From positions 1-64,000 of the forward strand of contig NZ_JBKBQG010000009.1 in assembly GCF_046292825.1 (NCBI RefSeq): a DNA stretch of 64,000 nt, in the 5' to 3' direction. Below, piece by piece: positions 45,022 through 53,659 of this stretch. Below the pieces are notes generated by a model. The model worked only from the letters and a program-made list of their open reading frames with translations. It ran no database searches and was not told where the DNA came from. This stretch comes from Salinarimonas sp046292825 (lineage in GTDB: Bacteria > Pseudomonadota > Alphaproteobacteria > Rhizobiales > Beijerinckiaceae). Both the position numbers and the translations under genes were made by a program. The stretch's first letter is position 1. Every line of letters starts with the position of its first letter.

Positions 45022-46050
45022 ATGACGCGCTTCGCCTATGACGATCAGATCGCCGCCATCCCGCATGCCGTGAGAGAGGCCCTCGCCCGCGAGGTGCCGG
45101 CGCTCGACCCCGAACGCCCGATCCTGTTCTCCGGGATCGGCACCTCGCTGCACGCCGCCCGCGTCGCCGCGACCTGGATCGCCCGCCTCAGCGCCGGGCA
45201 GGTCCGTCCGCACGCGGTCGACGCCCACGATCTCGGGACGGGTGCGGTCCCGATCGCGCCCGGCGACCAGGTCGTGGTGATCAGCCACAGGGGCACCAAG
45301 CTGTTCCCGAACGCCGCGCTCGCCCGGGCCCGCGAGGCCGGCGCCGCGCCGACCATCGCCATCGTCGGGCAGAGCGCTCCGGAGCAGGCGGCGCACCACA
45401 CGATCCGCACCTGCCCCAACGAGACCGCCGGCACGTTCAGCGTCTCCTATCTCGCCTCGCTCGCCGCCCTCGCGCGCCTCGCCGCCCCGTTCGAGGCCGC
45501 GGGCGACGCCTTCGCGCGCGCCCTTCCCGAGCTGCCGGAGGCGCTCGAGCGGACGCTCGCCATGCCGATGCCGGAGGCGGCGGTCGGGGCGCTCGCGGAG
45601 GCGCATCCAGTCCTCGTCGTCGGCTTCGGCGACGATCTCGTCACCGCGCAGGAGGCGGCGCTCAAGCTGAAGGAGGGGGCCTGGATCTGGACCGAGGCGA
45701 TGTCGCCCGAATTCGCGCTGCACGGCACGCCCGCCGCCTTCCACCCGGAGATGGGCGCGGTGATCCTCGAGCCGGACATGGACGATCGCGGGCGCTCGGC
45801 GCTCTTGCGCGAGGTGCTGACGCGCCTCGGCCTGCGACCCGTCCTGACCTGCGGGAGCGCGCGCGACGGGCTCGAGGCCCCCACGCTGCCCTTCGCGCCC
45901 GCGCCGCATCCGCTGCTGCGGCCGATGCTCGCGATCGTGCCCTTCCACCGCCTCACGGCCGAGCTCGCCCGGCTGCGCGGCACCGATCCGGACACGCTCC
46001 ACGGGCATCGCGAGCCGTGGAAGACCATCATGACGGGGGTGCGGCTGTGA
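45022..46050 (+). CDS. SIS-domain sugar isomerase-like protein
   Basis: 342 residues with two SIS subdomains like the isomerase half of GlmS: ILFSGIGTSLHAARVAATWIARL (37-59) and GDQVVVISHRGTKLFPNAALARAREAGA in the first, VLVVGFGDDLVTAQEAALKLKEGAWIWTEAMSPEFALHG in the second. The Glu of LKEGAWIWTEA aligns with the GlmS/FrlB catalytic region. It may isomerise, deaminate or deglycate a phosphorylated amino sugar; FrlB-like chemistry on amine adducts would suit a PLP-sensing regulator. Substrate unknown. Confidence 0.85.
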   Translation: MTRFAYDDQIAAIPHAVREALAREVPALDPERPILFSGIGTSLHAARVAATWIARLSAGQVRPHAVDAHDLGTGAVPIAPGDQVVVISHRGTKLFPNAALARAREAGAAPTIAIVGQSAPEQAAHHTIRTCPNETAGTFSVSYLASLAALARLAAPFEAAGDAFARALPELPEALERTLAMPMPEAAVGALAEAHPVLVVGFGDDLVTAQEAALKLKEGAWIWTEAMSPEFALHGTPAAFHPEMGAVILEPDMDDRGRSALLREVLTRLGLRPVLTCGSARDGLEAPTLPFAPAPHPLLRPMLAIVPFHRLTAELARLRGTDPDTLHGHREPWKTIMTGVRL

Positions 46051-46073
46051 CGACGGCGCGCGTCGGCTCGAGA

Positions 46074-46099
46074 GGAACCGCAATCTTTCCCGCGACTTG
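46074..46099 (+). promoter_or_regulatory. Candidate EcfG (general stress) promoter of csbD
   Basis: GGAAC at 46074-46078, then 16 bases, then ACTT (consensus GGAAC-N16/17-CGTT). The -35 is perfect, the -10 matches only partly. CsbD genes are frequent EcfG targets in alphaproteobacteria. Confidence 0.4.
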
Positions 46100-46129
46100 T
46101 CTCGGCATGTCGACAATGGAGAGAGCACC

Positions 46130-46303
46130 ATGGACAAGGATCGTATCGAAGGTTCCGCCAAGGACATGAAGGGCAAGGCCAAGGAGAGCATCGGCAAGCT
46201 GACCGGCGATCGCAAGACTGAGATGGACGGCACCGCCGATCGCGCCGAAGGCAAGACCCAGAACACCATCGGCGGCATCAAGGACTCCCTTCGCGGCAAG
46301 TGA
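46130..46303 (+). CDS. CsbD family stress protein
   Basis: 57 residues, highly charged: MDKDRIEGSAKDMKGKAKESIG followed by a repeat-like GTADRAEGKTQNTIGGIKDSLRG. This is a complete CsbD-like protein, normally induced by general stress and of unknown biochemical role. ATG 46130 has GGAGAGAG seven bases upstream. It is monocistronic, ending in a strong terminator. Confidence 0.93.
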   Translation: MDKDRIEGSAKDMKGKAKESIGKLTGDRKTEMDGTADRAEGKTQNTIGGIKDSLRGK

Positions 46304-46329
46304 GCCGCGACCGTCGAACGAAGAGATCA

Positions 46330-46364
46330 CCCCCGCGCCGGCCTCCCCGGCGCGGGGGTTTTTT
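46330..46364 (+). terminator. Rho-independent terminator of csbD
   Basis: A perfect 12-bp stem (CCCCCGCGCCGG with CCGGCGCGGGGG), five-base loop, followed by six T. It is 27 bases after the csbD stop. Confidence 0.95.
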
Positions 46365-46648
46365 CACGTCCCGACGGAGCTTGGGTGGACGAGCCGAGCC
46401 GTGCTCGCCTTCCGCTTCGCGAAAGCGCAAACCGGCTCGTGTCCGAACATCCGTGCGGAAAGGTGGCGGATCGTGCAAGCGGGGTCGCTTGCGGATCCCC
46501 TGCCTCTGTCGCAGAAGAACGCCAGCAGACGCGGTTTTGCCTCCTGAAAGGCGGTTCAGCCCGGCACCTGGGCGATAAATGCCTTGCGTGAAGGCGGCAC
46601 AAAATCGTACAAGTGTGCGTCTTACGCACAGCATGTCGGAGTGTGATC
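46365..46648. other. Intergenic region with operator before the aldehyde dehydrogenase
   Basis: 284 bases. No gene seen in the first 230 bases. The last 55 bases hold a possible -35 TTGCGT (46584-46589) with an 18-base gap to TACAAG (46608-46613), directly followed by operator A at 46612-46632. Confidence 0.5.
46612..46632. promoter_or_regulatory. Operator A of the catabolic regulon
   Basis: AGTGTGCG-TCTTA-CGCACAGC. The core TGTGCG/CGCACA is a perfect inverted repeat; 12 of 16 positions fit TTTGTGCG-N5-CGCACAAA. It lies 17 bases before the aldehyde dehydrogenase start, a position suited to repression. A further half site CGTACAAG overlaps at 46606-46613. Confidence 0.65.
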
Positions 46649-48115
46649 ATGTCGTCAGCCGTCCTGGAGCGGTCCCGCCTCGCGCGGACGGAACTCTTCA
46701 TCGACGGAGGCTGGCGCAACGCGCAGGACGGCGCCACCTTCTCCGTCCGCAACCCGTCGACCGGCGCGCTCGTCGCGAGCGTCGCGAGCGCGACGCGGGC
46801 GGATGCGAAGGCGGCCATCGCAGCGGCCGAGGCCGCCCTGCCCGAATGGCGCGCCACGACCGCCAAGGCGCGGGCCGCGATCCTGCGCCGCTGGTACGAG
46901 CTCGTCGTCGCGAATGCCGACGCGCTCGCCGAGATCCTCACCGCCGAGCAGGGCAAGCCGCTCGCGGAGGCGCGCGGCGAGATCCTCTACGGCGCCGCCT
47001 TCATCGAGTGGTACGCGGAGGAGGGCAAGCGCGTCTACGGCGAGACGATCCCGACGAACGATCCCGACCGCCGGCTCCTCGTGCTCAAGCAGCCGATCGG
47101 CGTGTGCGCGGCGATCACGCCGTGGAATTTTCCGATGGCGATGATCCCCCGCAAGGCGGGCCCCGCGCTGGCGGCCGGCTGCACCATGGTGCTCAAGCCG
47201 GCGAGCGCGACGCCGCTTTCCGCGCTCGCGCTCGCCGCTCTCGCCGAGGAAGCTGGGCTGCCGCCGGGCGTCTTCAACGTGGTGCCGGGCAGCGCGCGGG
47301 CCGTCGGGGCCGAGCTCGCCGAAAGCCCGATCGTGCGCAAGCTGACCTTCACCGGCTCGACCGAGGTCGGCAAGGCGCTGATGGCGCAATGCGCGGGCAC
47401 CGTGAAGAAGCTCTCGCTCGAGCTCGGCGGGAACGCGCCGCTGATCGTCTTCGACGACGCCGATCTCGATGCGGCGGTGGCGGGCGCCATCGCCTCGAAA
47501 TTCCGCAACGCGGGCCAGACCTGCGTGTGCGCGAATCGGATCCTCGTCCAGGCGGGCATTCACGACGCCTTCGTCGAGCGCTTCGCGGCCGCCGTGTCGG
47601 CGCTGCGCGTCGGCGACGGCTTCGAGGCGGGCGTCGAGATCGGGCCGCTGATCGACGAGGCGGCGATCGAGAAGGTCGAGGGCCACGTCGCCGATGCCGT
47701 CGAGCGCGGCGCGCGCGTGGTCGCGGGCGGCGGGCGGCATCCGCGCGGCGGCACCTTCTTCGAGCCGACCGTCATCGCCGGAGCGACGGCGCAGATGCGC
47801 GTCGCCCGCGAGGAGACCTTCGGTCCGCTCGCGCCCGTCTTCCGCTTCGAGACGGAGGAGGAGGCGATCGCCATGGCGAACGCGACCGAGTACGGCCTCG
47901 CCGCCTATTACTTCACCCGCGACGTCGGCCGGGTCTTCCGGGTCGGCGAGGCGCTCGATTTCGGCGTGATCGGCCTCAACACCGGCCTGTTCTCGTACGA
48001 AGGTGCGCCGTTCGGCGGTCTGAAGGAGTCCGGTGTCGGACGCGAGGGCTCGCGCATGGGCATCGAGGAGTTCGTCGAGGTGAAATACCTGTGCGCCGCC
48101 GGAATCGGCTCTTGA
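46649..48115 (+). CDS. NAD(P)-dependent succinate/2-oxoglutarate semialdehyde dehydrogenase
   Basis: 488 residues, GabD-like. Catalytic Cys292 in AGQTCVCANR, Glu258 in LSLELGGNAP, cofactor motif FTGSTEVGK and substrate segment ITPWNFPMAMIPRK. The same subfamily includes 2-oxoglutarate semialdehyde dehydrogenase, the last step of hydroxyproline, arabinose and glucarate pathways; the neighbouring DHDPS-family and FAD dehydrogenase genes favour that. It precedes the IclR gene by 52 bases and is probably co-transcribed with it from the promoter containing operator A. Confidence 0.92.
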   Translation: MSSAVLERSRLARTELFIDGGWRNAQDGATFSVRNPSTGALVASVASATRADAKAAIAAAEAALPEWRATTAKARAAILRRWYELVVANADALAEILTAEQGKPLAEARGEILYGAAFIEWYAEEGKRVYGETIPTNDPDRRLLVLKQPIGVCAAITPWNFPMAMIPRKAGPALAAGCTMVLKPASATPLSALALAALAEEAGLPPGVFNVVPGSARAVGAELAESPIVRKLTFTGSTEVGKALMAQCAGTVKKLSLELGGNAPLIVFDDADLDAAVAGAIASKFRNAGQTCVCANRILVQAGIHDAFVERFAAAVSALRVGDGFEAGVEIGPLIDEAAIEKVEGHVADAVERGARVVAGGGRHPRGGTFFEPTVIAGATAQMRVAREETFGPLAPVFRFETEEEAIAMANATEYGLAAYYFTRDVGRVFRVGEALDFGVIGLNTGLFSYEGAPFGGLKESGVGREGSRMGIEEFVEVKYLCAAGIGS

Positions 48116-48167
48116 TCGACCCGCTATCCGCCCCTATTCCCCGTTTCAGCCGAGCCGAGGACGCACG

Positions 48168-49007
48168 ATGGCAAAGGACGATCTCCAGGACGACGATCAG
48201 CTCGATGCGGGTGCCGACAACGCGGCGGATGCCGCGAACGAGGCGACGAACGAGGATCGCGACTACGTGACCTCGCTCGCGCGCGGCCTCGAGGTCATCC
48301 GCGCCTTCAACCGGTCGAAGTCTAGCATGACGCTCAGCGAGGTCGCCGAGCGCACCGCGATGACGCGCGCCGCCGTGCGCCGCTTCCTGCTGACGCTGGT
48401 GCGCGAGGGTTACGCCTCGACGGACGGCAAGTACTTCCAGCTGCGGCCCAAGGTGCTCGAGCTCGGCTTCTCGCTCTTGGCCTCGATGGACATCACCGAG
48501 ATCATGCAGCCCGTCGTCGACGAGCTGGCGCAGAAGCTGCAGGAATCGGTGTTCGTCGCCGTCCTCGACGGCGACCACGTGCGCTACGTCGCCCGCGCGA
48601 CTTCGCAGCGCGTGGTGAGCATCGGCATCAACATCGGCAGCCGCGCTCCCGCTCACGCCGTGTCGACCGGACGCGTGCTTCTCGCCGGCCTGCCGGAGGA
48701 CAAGCTCGAGGCCTATCTCGACGGCGTGACGCTCGAGAAGATCACGCCCCATACCGTCACCTCGAAGGTGCAGCTCGCGAGCCTGATCGAGGAGACGCGG
48801 CGGCAGGGCTGGTCCATCGTCGACCAGGAGCTCGAGGTTGGCTTGCGCTCGATCTCGGCGCCGATCCGCAACCGGTCGGGCGAGATCGTCGCCGCGCTCA
48901 ACGTCTGCTGCCCGAGCGTGCGGCTCACCACGAAAGAGATGCAGGCGCAGATCCTGCCGGAACTCCTCGACGCCGCCTCCCGCATCTCGCGCATGATGCT
49001 GCGCTGA
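48168..49007 (+). CDS. IclR-family transcriptional regulator (PcaR/PobR-like)
   Basis: 279 residues. An acidic low-complexity start (DDLQDDDQLDAGADNAADAANEATNEDRD), then the winged helix (SLARGLEVIRAFNRSKSSMTLSEVAERTAMTRAAVRRFLLTLVREGYAS) and an IclR effector domain ending PIRNRSGEIVAALNVCCPSVRL. This subgroup controls aromatic and small-acid catabolism. It is the only transcription factor gene between 46 and 64 kb, and a likely reader of the shared operator. ATG 48168 has GAGGA upstream. Confidence 0.93.
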   Translation: MAKDDLQDDDQLDAGADNAADAANEATNEDRDYVTSLARGLEVIRAFNRSKSSMTLSEVAERTAMTRAAVRRFLLTLVREGYASTDGKYFQLRPKVLELGFSLLASMDITEIMQPVVDELAQKLQESVFVAVLDGDHVRYVARATSQRVVSIGINIGSRAPAHAVSTGRVLLAGLPEDKLEAYLDGVTLEKITPHTVTSKVQLASLIEETRRQGWSIVDQELEVGLRSISAPIRNRSGEIVAALNVCCPSVRLTTKEMQAQILPELLDAASRISRMMLR

Positions 49008-49034
49008 GCGTTCGGATTATTCTTCCGTGCGCTG

Positions 49035-49066
49035 TTATCCCGGACCGCGAAGCGGACCCGGGATGG
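49035..49066. repeat. Isolated arm of the palindromic repeat family (R4)
   Basis: ATCCCGG-A-CCGC-GAA-GCGG-A-CCCGGGAT forms one hairpin equal to a single outer arm of R2. It may act as the transcription end of the IclR gene. The rest of 49008-49126 shows nothing else. Confidence 0.65.
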
Positions 49067-49126
49067 CAGCCTCGGAAAGCTTCACGAACGCTCACATACG
49101 CCCTCGCCCCCACCGCTCGGGCCCGC

Positions 49127-50848
49127 TCACGCACCCGCCCGCTCGTCCGCCTCCAGCGCGGCGGCGAGATCGGCGAGGCTTACGGGCTTGAACGGCACGC
49201 GCGGGGCGAAGAACGACATCTCCTCGATCGGCCGGTCCGCGCGCTCCGCGAGACGCTCGGCGACGAGGCTCGCGCAATAGCGGCCTTGGCAGCGGCCCAT
49301 GCCGGCACGCGTGCGCCGCTTGATGTCGCCGAGCGTGCGGCTGCCCTCGTCGATGGCGGCGTCGATGGTCGCGAGGCTCACCTCTTCGCAGCGGCAGACA
49401 TGGGTGTCGGCGGCGGGCCGACCGAGCGCGGGGAGCGGCGCCGCGTAGACCCGCCAGAGCGCCTTCTGGAAAGCCCGATGGCGGGCGAGGCGCCCGCGCG
49501 CCGCGGCGATCGCCGCCTCCTCGACGCGATGCCCGAGCGCCGCCGCGGCCGCCGCGCCGGCGATCGTGCCCTCCTCGCGGGCGGCGGGCGCGCCGCCGAG
49601 ACCGCAGCAATCGCCGACCGCGTAGACGTCGGCCAGGCTCGTCAGCCCGTCCGCGTCGCGGATCGTCGCGAGCATGCGGCGGGCGGAATCGTATTCGTGG
49701 CGGGCGCCGAGCGTGCGCAGGATCTCGTTGCCGGGCAGGAAGCCGTAGCCGCAGGCGACGACGTCGACCGGCTCGTGGCGGCGGACGTCGCGGCCCGCAT
49801 CGCCGCTCGCGCTGCTCGTCGCGACGAGGCCCTCGGGCGTCGCCTCGATCGAGACCAGCGCGCGGTCGTTCGCGATCGGCACGCGCAGGCGCCGCGCGGC
49901 CAGCACGTAGGAGAGGCCGTCGCGCACGAGGCGAGGATCGTTGCGCGCCATCGCCAGGAGCGCGCCGGCCTCGCGGATGCCCGGCGCCGCGGCCGCCTCG
50001 AGGATGCCGACGACCCGCGCGCCCGCCCGCGCCGCCTCGATCGCGACCTGGAGATTGAGAGGGCCGTTGCCGGCGAACAGGATCCGGTCGCCGGCACGAA
50101 CCCGGTAGCTGCGAAGCAGCGTCTGCACCGCGCCCGTCGTCATCACCCCCGGCAGCGTCCAGCCCGGCACGGGGAAGGCGCGCTCGTAGGCGCCGGCCGC
50201 GACGATCAGCTTGGCCGGCGTGACGACGAGCGGCCCCTCGGGGCCGATCGCCGCGAGCTCGCGCGGGGCGAAGGCGCCCCAGACCATCGTCTCGGAGAGG
50301 ATCGTCGCCCCCGCCTCCCGCGCGGCGGCGACGAGCTGCCGTCCGGCCTCGAATTGCGCGTCGGCGCCGGGCTCGTCGGGACCCGCCACGGCGTCCGCGG
50401 GCTGCTTGTAATACTGGCCGCCGGCCTTCTTGCGCTCGTCGAGGACGATCACCGACGCCCCGGCGCGCGCCGCCGCGATCGCGGCGTTCAGCCCTCCCGC
50501 GCCGGCGCCGACGATGGCGACGTCCGGCGAGAGCCGCCGCAGCGGGCGCGGGGCGGCAATGGGAGCGGCGGCGGTTCCGGCGAGGGCCGCCTGGCGGCGG
50601 ACCTCCTGCGCGCCCGCGACGCTCGTCATGCAGGCGCGCTGGTTGGCCTGCCCGTCGACCTCGACGAGGCAGTCCTGGCAGACGCCCATGCCGCAGAACA
50701 GGCCGCGCCCGGCCCCGCCGCGGGTCTCGCGGAAGACGCGCACGCCCGCCCGCGTCAGCGCCGCCGCGATGGTCTCGCCCGCCCGCGCGGGGATCTCGGC
50801 TCCCTCGAAGCGGAGCGTGGCGTCGAGGGGACGGTCGGTGGGGGGCAT
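49127..50848 (-). CDS. Fused 2Fe-2S / FAD dehydrogenase (HcnA-HcnB-like), D-amino-acid or hydroxyproline dehydrogenase component
   Basis: 573 residues. An N-terminal ferredoxin-like domain has four Cys (52, 57, 60, 73; FCGMGVCQDC and QRAC), as in HcnA. A FAD/NAD-disulfide-reductase core starts at VAIVGAGAGGLNAA (about 110). The C terminus has a BFD-like 2Fe-2S knuckle (HVCRCEE, then GRCQGRYC). HcnA and HcnB are separate proteins in cyanide synthases and heteromeric D-hydroxyproline dehydrogenases; here they are one chain. The partner HcnC-like subunit is probably the FAD protein at 55930. ATG 50848 lacks a good ribosome binding site; GTG 50866 is an alternative. Confidence 0.85.
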   Translation of the reverse strand: MPPTDRPLDATLRFEGAEIPARAGETIAAALTRAGVRVFRETRGGAGRGLFCGMGVCQDCLVEVDGQANQRACMTSVAGAQEVRRQAALAGTAAAPIAAPRPLRRLSPDVAIVGAGAGGLNAAIAAARAGASVIVLDERKKAGGQYYKQPADAVAGPDEPGADAQFEAGRQLVAAAREAGATILSETMVWGAFAPRELAAIGPEGPLVVTPAKLIVAAGAYERAFPVPGWTLPGVMTTGAVQTLLRSYRVRAGDRILFAGNGPLNLQVAIEAARAGARVVGILEAAAAPGIREAGALLAMARNDPRLVRDGLSYVLAARRLRVPIANDRALVSIEATPEGLVATSSASGDAGRDVRRHEPVDVVACGYGFLPGNEILRTLGARHEYDSARRMLATIRDADGLTSLADVYAVGDCCGLGGAPAAREEGTIAGAAAAAALGHRVEEAAIAAARGRLARHRAFQKALWRVYAAPLPALGRPAADTHVCRCEEVSLATIDAAIDEGSRTLGDIKRRTRAGMGRCQGRYCASLVAERLAERADRPIEEMSFFAPRVPFKPVSLADLAAALEADERAGA

Positions 50849-50913
50849 CGGCGGGCTCGCGCGCACAGGAGGGTTGGCCGTTCGGCGCCGCGATGAGGGT
50901 TCTCGTGCGGCGA

Positions 50914-50934
50914 TTTGTGCGTTATCCGTACAAG
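50914..50934. promoter_or_regulatory. Operator B of the catabolic regulon
   Basis: TTTGTGCG-TTATC-CGTACAAG, 14 of 16 positions fitting the consensus. It lies in the 111-base space between the 2Fe-2S/FAD fusion gene and an SDR gene, so it can control both directions. The CGTACAAG half is also found next to operator A. Confidence 0.7.
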
Positions 50935-50959
50935 CGTACGCTTAATGGGGAGTTCGTCG

Positions 50960-51760
50960 ATGGTCAACCCGGTGAAGGACACGCCGGCCGCCGAGGCGCC
51001 TTCCGGCATCGGCGGCCTGCTCGCGGGGCGCGTGGCGCTCGTCACCGGCGCGGCCTCGGGGCTCGGCGCCGCGATCGCCCACGCTTATGCCGCCGCAGGC
51101 GCGCGCGGCACGGGCCTCGATCGCGATGACCCCGCCGAGGCCCTGCCGCCGGGCTGGCGGGCGGCGCGGGCGGACGTCACCGTCGAGGACGAGGTCGCCG
51201 CGGGGCTCGCGCAGGTCGCGGCGGCGCATGGGCGTCTGGACGTCCTCGTCGCCAATGCGGGCATCGTCCCGCCCTGGGCGGAGATCGCGGCGCTCGATCT
51301 CGGCGAACTCGACCGGGTGATGGCCGTCAACCTGCGCGGGGTCGCCGCCTGCCTCAAACACGCCGTGCCGCTGATGCGGGAGCGGGGCGGCGCGATCGTG
51401 GTGATGGCCTCGCTCAATGCCCACCGGGCGCATCCGCGCCAGGCGATCTACACCGCCTCGAAGCATGCCGTCCTCGGCCTCGTGCGCGCGGCGGCGGCCG
51501 ATCTCGGCCGCTACGGCATCCGCGTCAACGCGATCGGGCCGGGCCCCGTGGCGACGCCTGCGCTGATCGCGCGCGTCGAGCGCCGCGCCGCCGCGAGCGG
51601 AGAGCCGCCCGAGGCGGAACTCGCCGCCATGGCCGCGCAGACCCATCTCGGGCGCATAGCCACGCAAGCCGACGTCGCCGGCACCGCGCTCTACCTCGCG
51701 AGCGACCTCTCGTCCGGCCAGACCGGGCAGCTGCTCTGCGTCGATTGCGGCATCGGGTGA
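50960..51760 (+). CDS. Short-chain dehydrogenase/reductase
   Basis: 266 residues, classical SDR. Cofactor motif TGAASGLG, NAG structural motif in LVANAGIVPP, catalytic Ser in VVMASLNAH and YTASK (Tyr-x3-Lys), and the PGPVATP segment. It oxidises or reduces a secondary alcohol/ketone with NAD(P). It is divergent from the 2Fe-2S/FAD gene and shares operator B. ATG 50960 has GGGGAG nine bases upstream. Confidence 0.92.
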   Translation: MVNPVKDTPAAEAPSGIGGLLAGRVALVTGAASGLGAAIAHAYAAAGARGTGLDRDDPAEALPPGWRAARADVTVEDEVAAGLAQVAAAHGRLDVLVANAGIVPPWAEIAALDLGELDRVMAVNLRGVAACLKHAVPLMRERGGAIVVMASLNAHRAHPRQAIYTASKHAVLGLVRAAAADLGRYGIRVNAIGPGPVATPALIARVERRAAASGEPPEAELAAMAAQTHLGRIATQADVAGTALYLASDLSSGQTGQLLCVDCGIG

Positions 51761-51838
51761 GGCGATGCGCGGTTCTCGCGAGATCTGCGCAGGGGACTGC
51801 GATCGAGTGGCGCCGCCGCTCTCCTTCTTTCCCGTCCC

Positions 51839-52013
51839 GTCATTCCGGGGCGCGAAGCGAGCCCGGAATCCAGAACCCCAACGCTCGTTCGAGCGCGCAT
51901 GCGCGCTCGTTCTGCAGACCGACGCACCTGATGCGTCGACGGACGCAGCCTATAGGCTGCTCATCCGACGTGGTGGATCTGGCTTCCGGGCTCGCTTCGC
52001 GCCCCGGAATGAC
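51839..52013. repeat. 175-bp palindromic repeat, copy R3
   Basis: Outer arms begin gtcattccggggcgcgaagc and end with its reverse complement. Inner palindromes gagcgcgcatgcgcgctc and cgcagcctataggctgc come in reverse order to R1, so this copy is inverted. It fills most of the 325-base space between two convergent SDR genes; nothing else is recognised there. Confidence 0.85.
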
Positions 52014-52085
52014 GGCGTGGAGGTACGAGGCGATGTGCTCCCAAGCTCTGATGGAAGGAGAGCCGCCTCGAACCCGCCACCCCCC

Positions 52086-52853
52086 TCACGGATGGGGGAT
52101 CGTCGAGCCGCCGTCGATCGCGAGCACGGTGCCCGTCACGAAACCGGCCTGCGGGGAGGCGAGGTAGAGGACGGCCTGCGCGACCTCCTCGGGCGTGCCG
52201 AGGCGCCCGATCGGGAGCCGCGCCGCGTGCGCCGCGAGCCCTTCCTCGAGCGGTTGCCCCGATTGCACGACCGAGCGCTCGAGCATCTCGGTGCGGATCG
52301 GCCCCGGCGCGACCGCGGCGACCCGGATGCCGGCGGGCGCGAAATGCAGGGCGAGCTTGCGCGTCAGGTGGACGAGCGCGGCCTTCGTGGTGCCGTAGAC
52401 GATCGATTGGGGGTTGGCGAGCGCGTGCATCTCGGAGGCGATGGTGACGATCGCCCCGCCCGCGCCCATCCGCCCCTCGCAGGCGCGGGCGGCGAAGAAG
52501 GGGGCGATCAGGTTGACGTCGAGCATCTCGCGCCAATCCTCGAGGCTCGCGTCGGCGAGCCCGCGGCGGCGGGAGAAGGCGGCGTTGGCGACGAGGACGT
52601 CGAGCCCGCCGAGACGCTCGGCGCTCTGCGCGACCGCCCGCTCGGCGGCCGGCGGATCGGCGAGATCGGCGCGCACGAAGATCGCCCGCGCGCCCGCATT
52701 CGCGAGTGCCGCGCAGGCCTCCGCGCCCGCCGTCTCGTCGCGACCGACGAGCGCGAGCGCGGCCCCCTCGCTCGCGAATCCTTCCGCGATCGCGCGGCCG
52801 ATGCCCTTCGCGCCGCCGGTCACCACGACGCGCCTGTTCTCGAAGCGTCTCAT
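52086..52853 (-). CDS. Short-chain dehydrogenase/reductase
   Basis: 255 residues, classical SDR with TGGAKGIG, VANAAFS in place of NNAG, Ser of VTIASEMHA, YGTTK and PGPIRTEM; it ends TGTVLAIDGGSTIPHP. It belongs to the broad FabG-like group. It is divergent from another SDR (39 bases between starts), so the two may share a promoter region. Substrate unknown. Confidence 0.91.
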   Translation of the reverse strand: MRRFENRRVVVTGGAKGIGRAIAEGFASEGAALALVGRDETAGAEACAALANAGARAIFVRADLADPPAAERAVAQSAERLGGLDVLVANAAFSRRRGLADASLEDWREMLDVNLIAPFFAARACEGRMGAGGAIVTIASEMHALANPQSIVYGTTKAALVHLTRKLALHFAPAGIRVAAVAPGPIRTEMLERSVVQSGQPLEEGLAAHAARLPIGRLGTPEEVAQAVLYLASPQAGFVTGTVLAIDGGSTIPHP

Positions 52854-52891
52854 CCCGCATCCTTTCCGAAGACCCCTACAGGAGCCACGCC

Positions 52892-53659
52892 ATGATCGAT
52901 CTCGCCGGCAAGACCGTCCTCCTCACCGGCGCGTCCAAGGGCATCGGTGCCGCGACCGCGCGGGCGCTCGGCGCCGCCGGATGCCACCTCGTCGCCCATT
53001 ACGGCGGCGACCGCGCCGGCGCGGAGGCGGCGACGGCGGAGCTGCCGGAGGAGCGCAAGCTCCTCGTCGGGGCCGACCTGTCGCGCCCCGAGGAGGTCGA
53101 GCGGCTCTGGCGGCAAGCGCAGGATTGGCGCGGGGGCGTCGACGTCCTCGTCAACAACGCGGCGGTGATGCTCTCGGGCGGCGGCATCGACGCGGACGAT
53201 TCGGCCTGGGACGAGACCTGGGAGCGCACGCTCGCGATCAACGTGCTCGCCCCCGCCCGCCTCCTGCGCCGCGCGGTCCACCATTACCGGGCGCGCGGCG
53301 GCGGCATCGTGGTGACGATCTCGAGCTGGGCCGCGCAGCGCGGCTCGACCAATGCGGACCACCTCGCCTATGCAGCGTCGAAGGCGGCGATCAAGGCGGC
53401 GACGCAGACGATCGCGCGCGCCTGCGCGAAGGAGAACATCCTCGTCTACATCGTCGCGCCCGGCGTCGTGCGCACCAAGATGTCGGAGGATTTCGCGGCT
53501 GGCATGGGCGGGGAGGCGCCGGTGACGGCGGGCCTCGCCATGGGCGAATGGGTGCCGCCGGAGGACATCGCCAATCTCGTCGCCTTCCTCGCGACGGGAG
53601 CCTCGCGCCATCTGAGCGGCGCGACGCTCGACGTCAACGGCGCGACTTACGTGCGCTGA
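52892..53659 (+). CDS. Short-chain dehydrogenase/reductase
   Basis: 255 residues, classical SDR: TGASKGIG (12-19), NNAAVM, Ser in ISSWAAQRGST and YAASK, and PGVVRTKM. The active-site loop carries an insertion (RGSTNADHLA) common in FabG-like enzymes. ATG 52892 has AGGAG nine bases upstream. Its last 13 bases overlap the 3' end of the convergent Old Yellow Enzyme gene. Confidence 0.92.
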   Translation: MIDLAGKTVLLTGASKGIGAATARALGAAGCHLVAHYGGDRAGAEAATAELPEERKLLVGADLSRPEEVERLWRQAQDWRGGVDVLVNNAAVMLSGGGIDADDSAWDETWERTLAINVLAPARLLRRAVHHYRARGGGIVVTISSWAAQRGSTNADHLAYAASKAAIKAATQTIARACAKENILVYIVAPGVVRTKMSEDFAAGMGGEAPVTAGLAMGEWVPPEDIANLVAFLATGASRHLSGATLDVNGATYVR

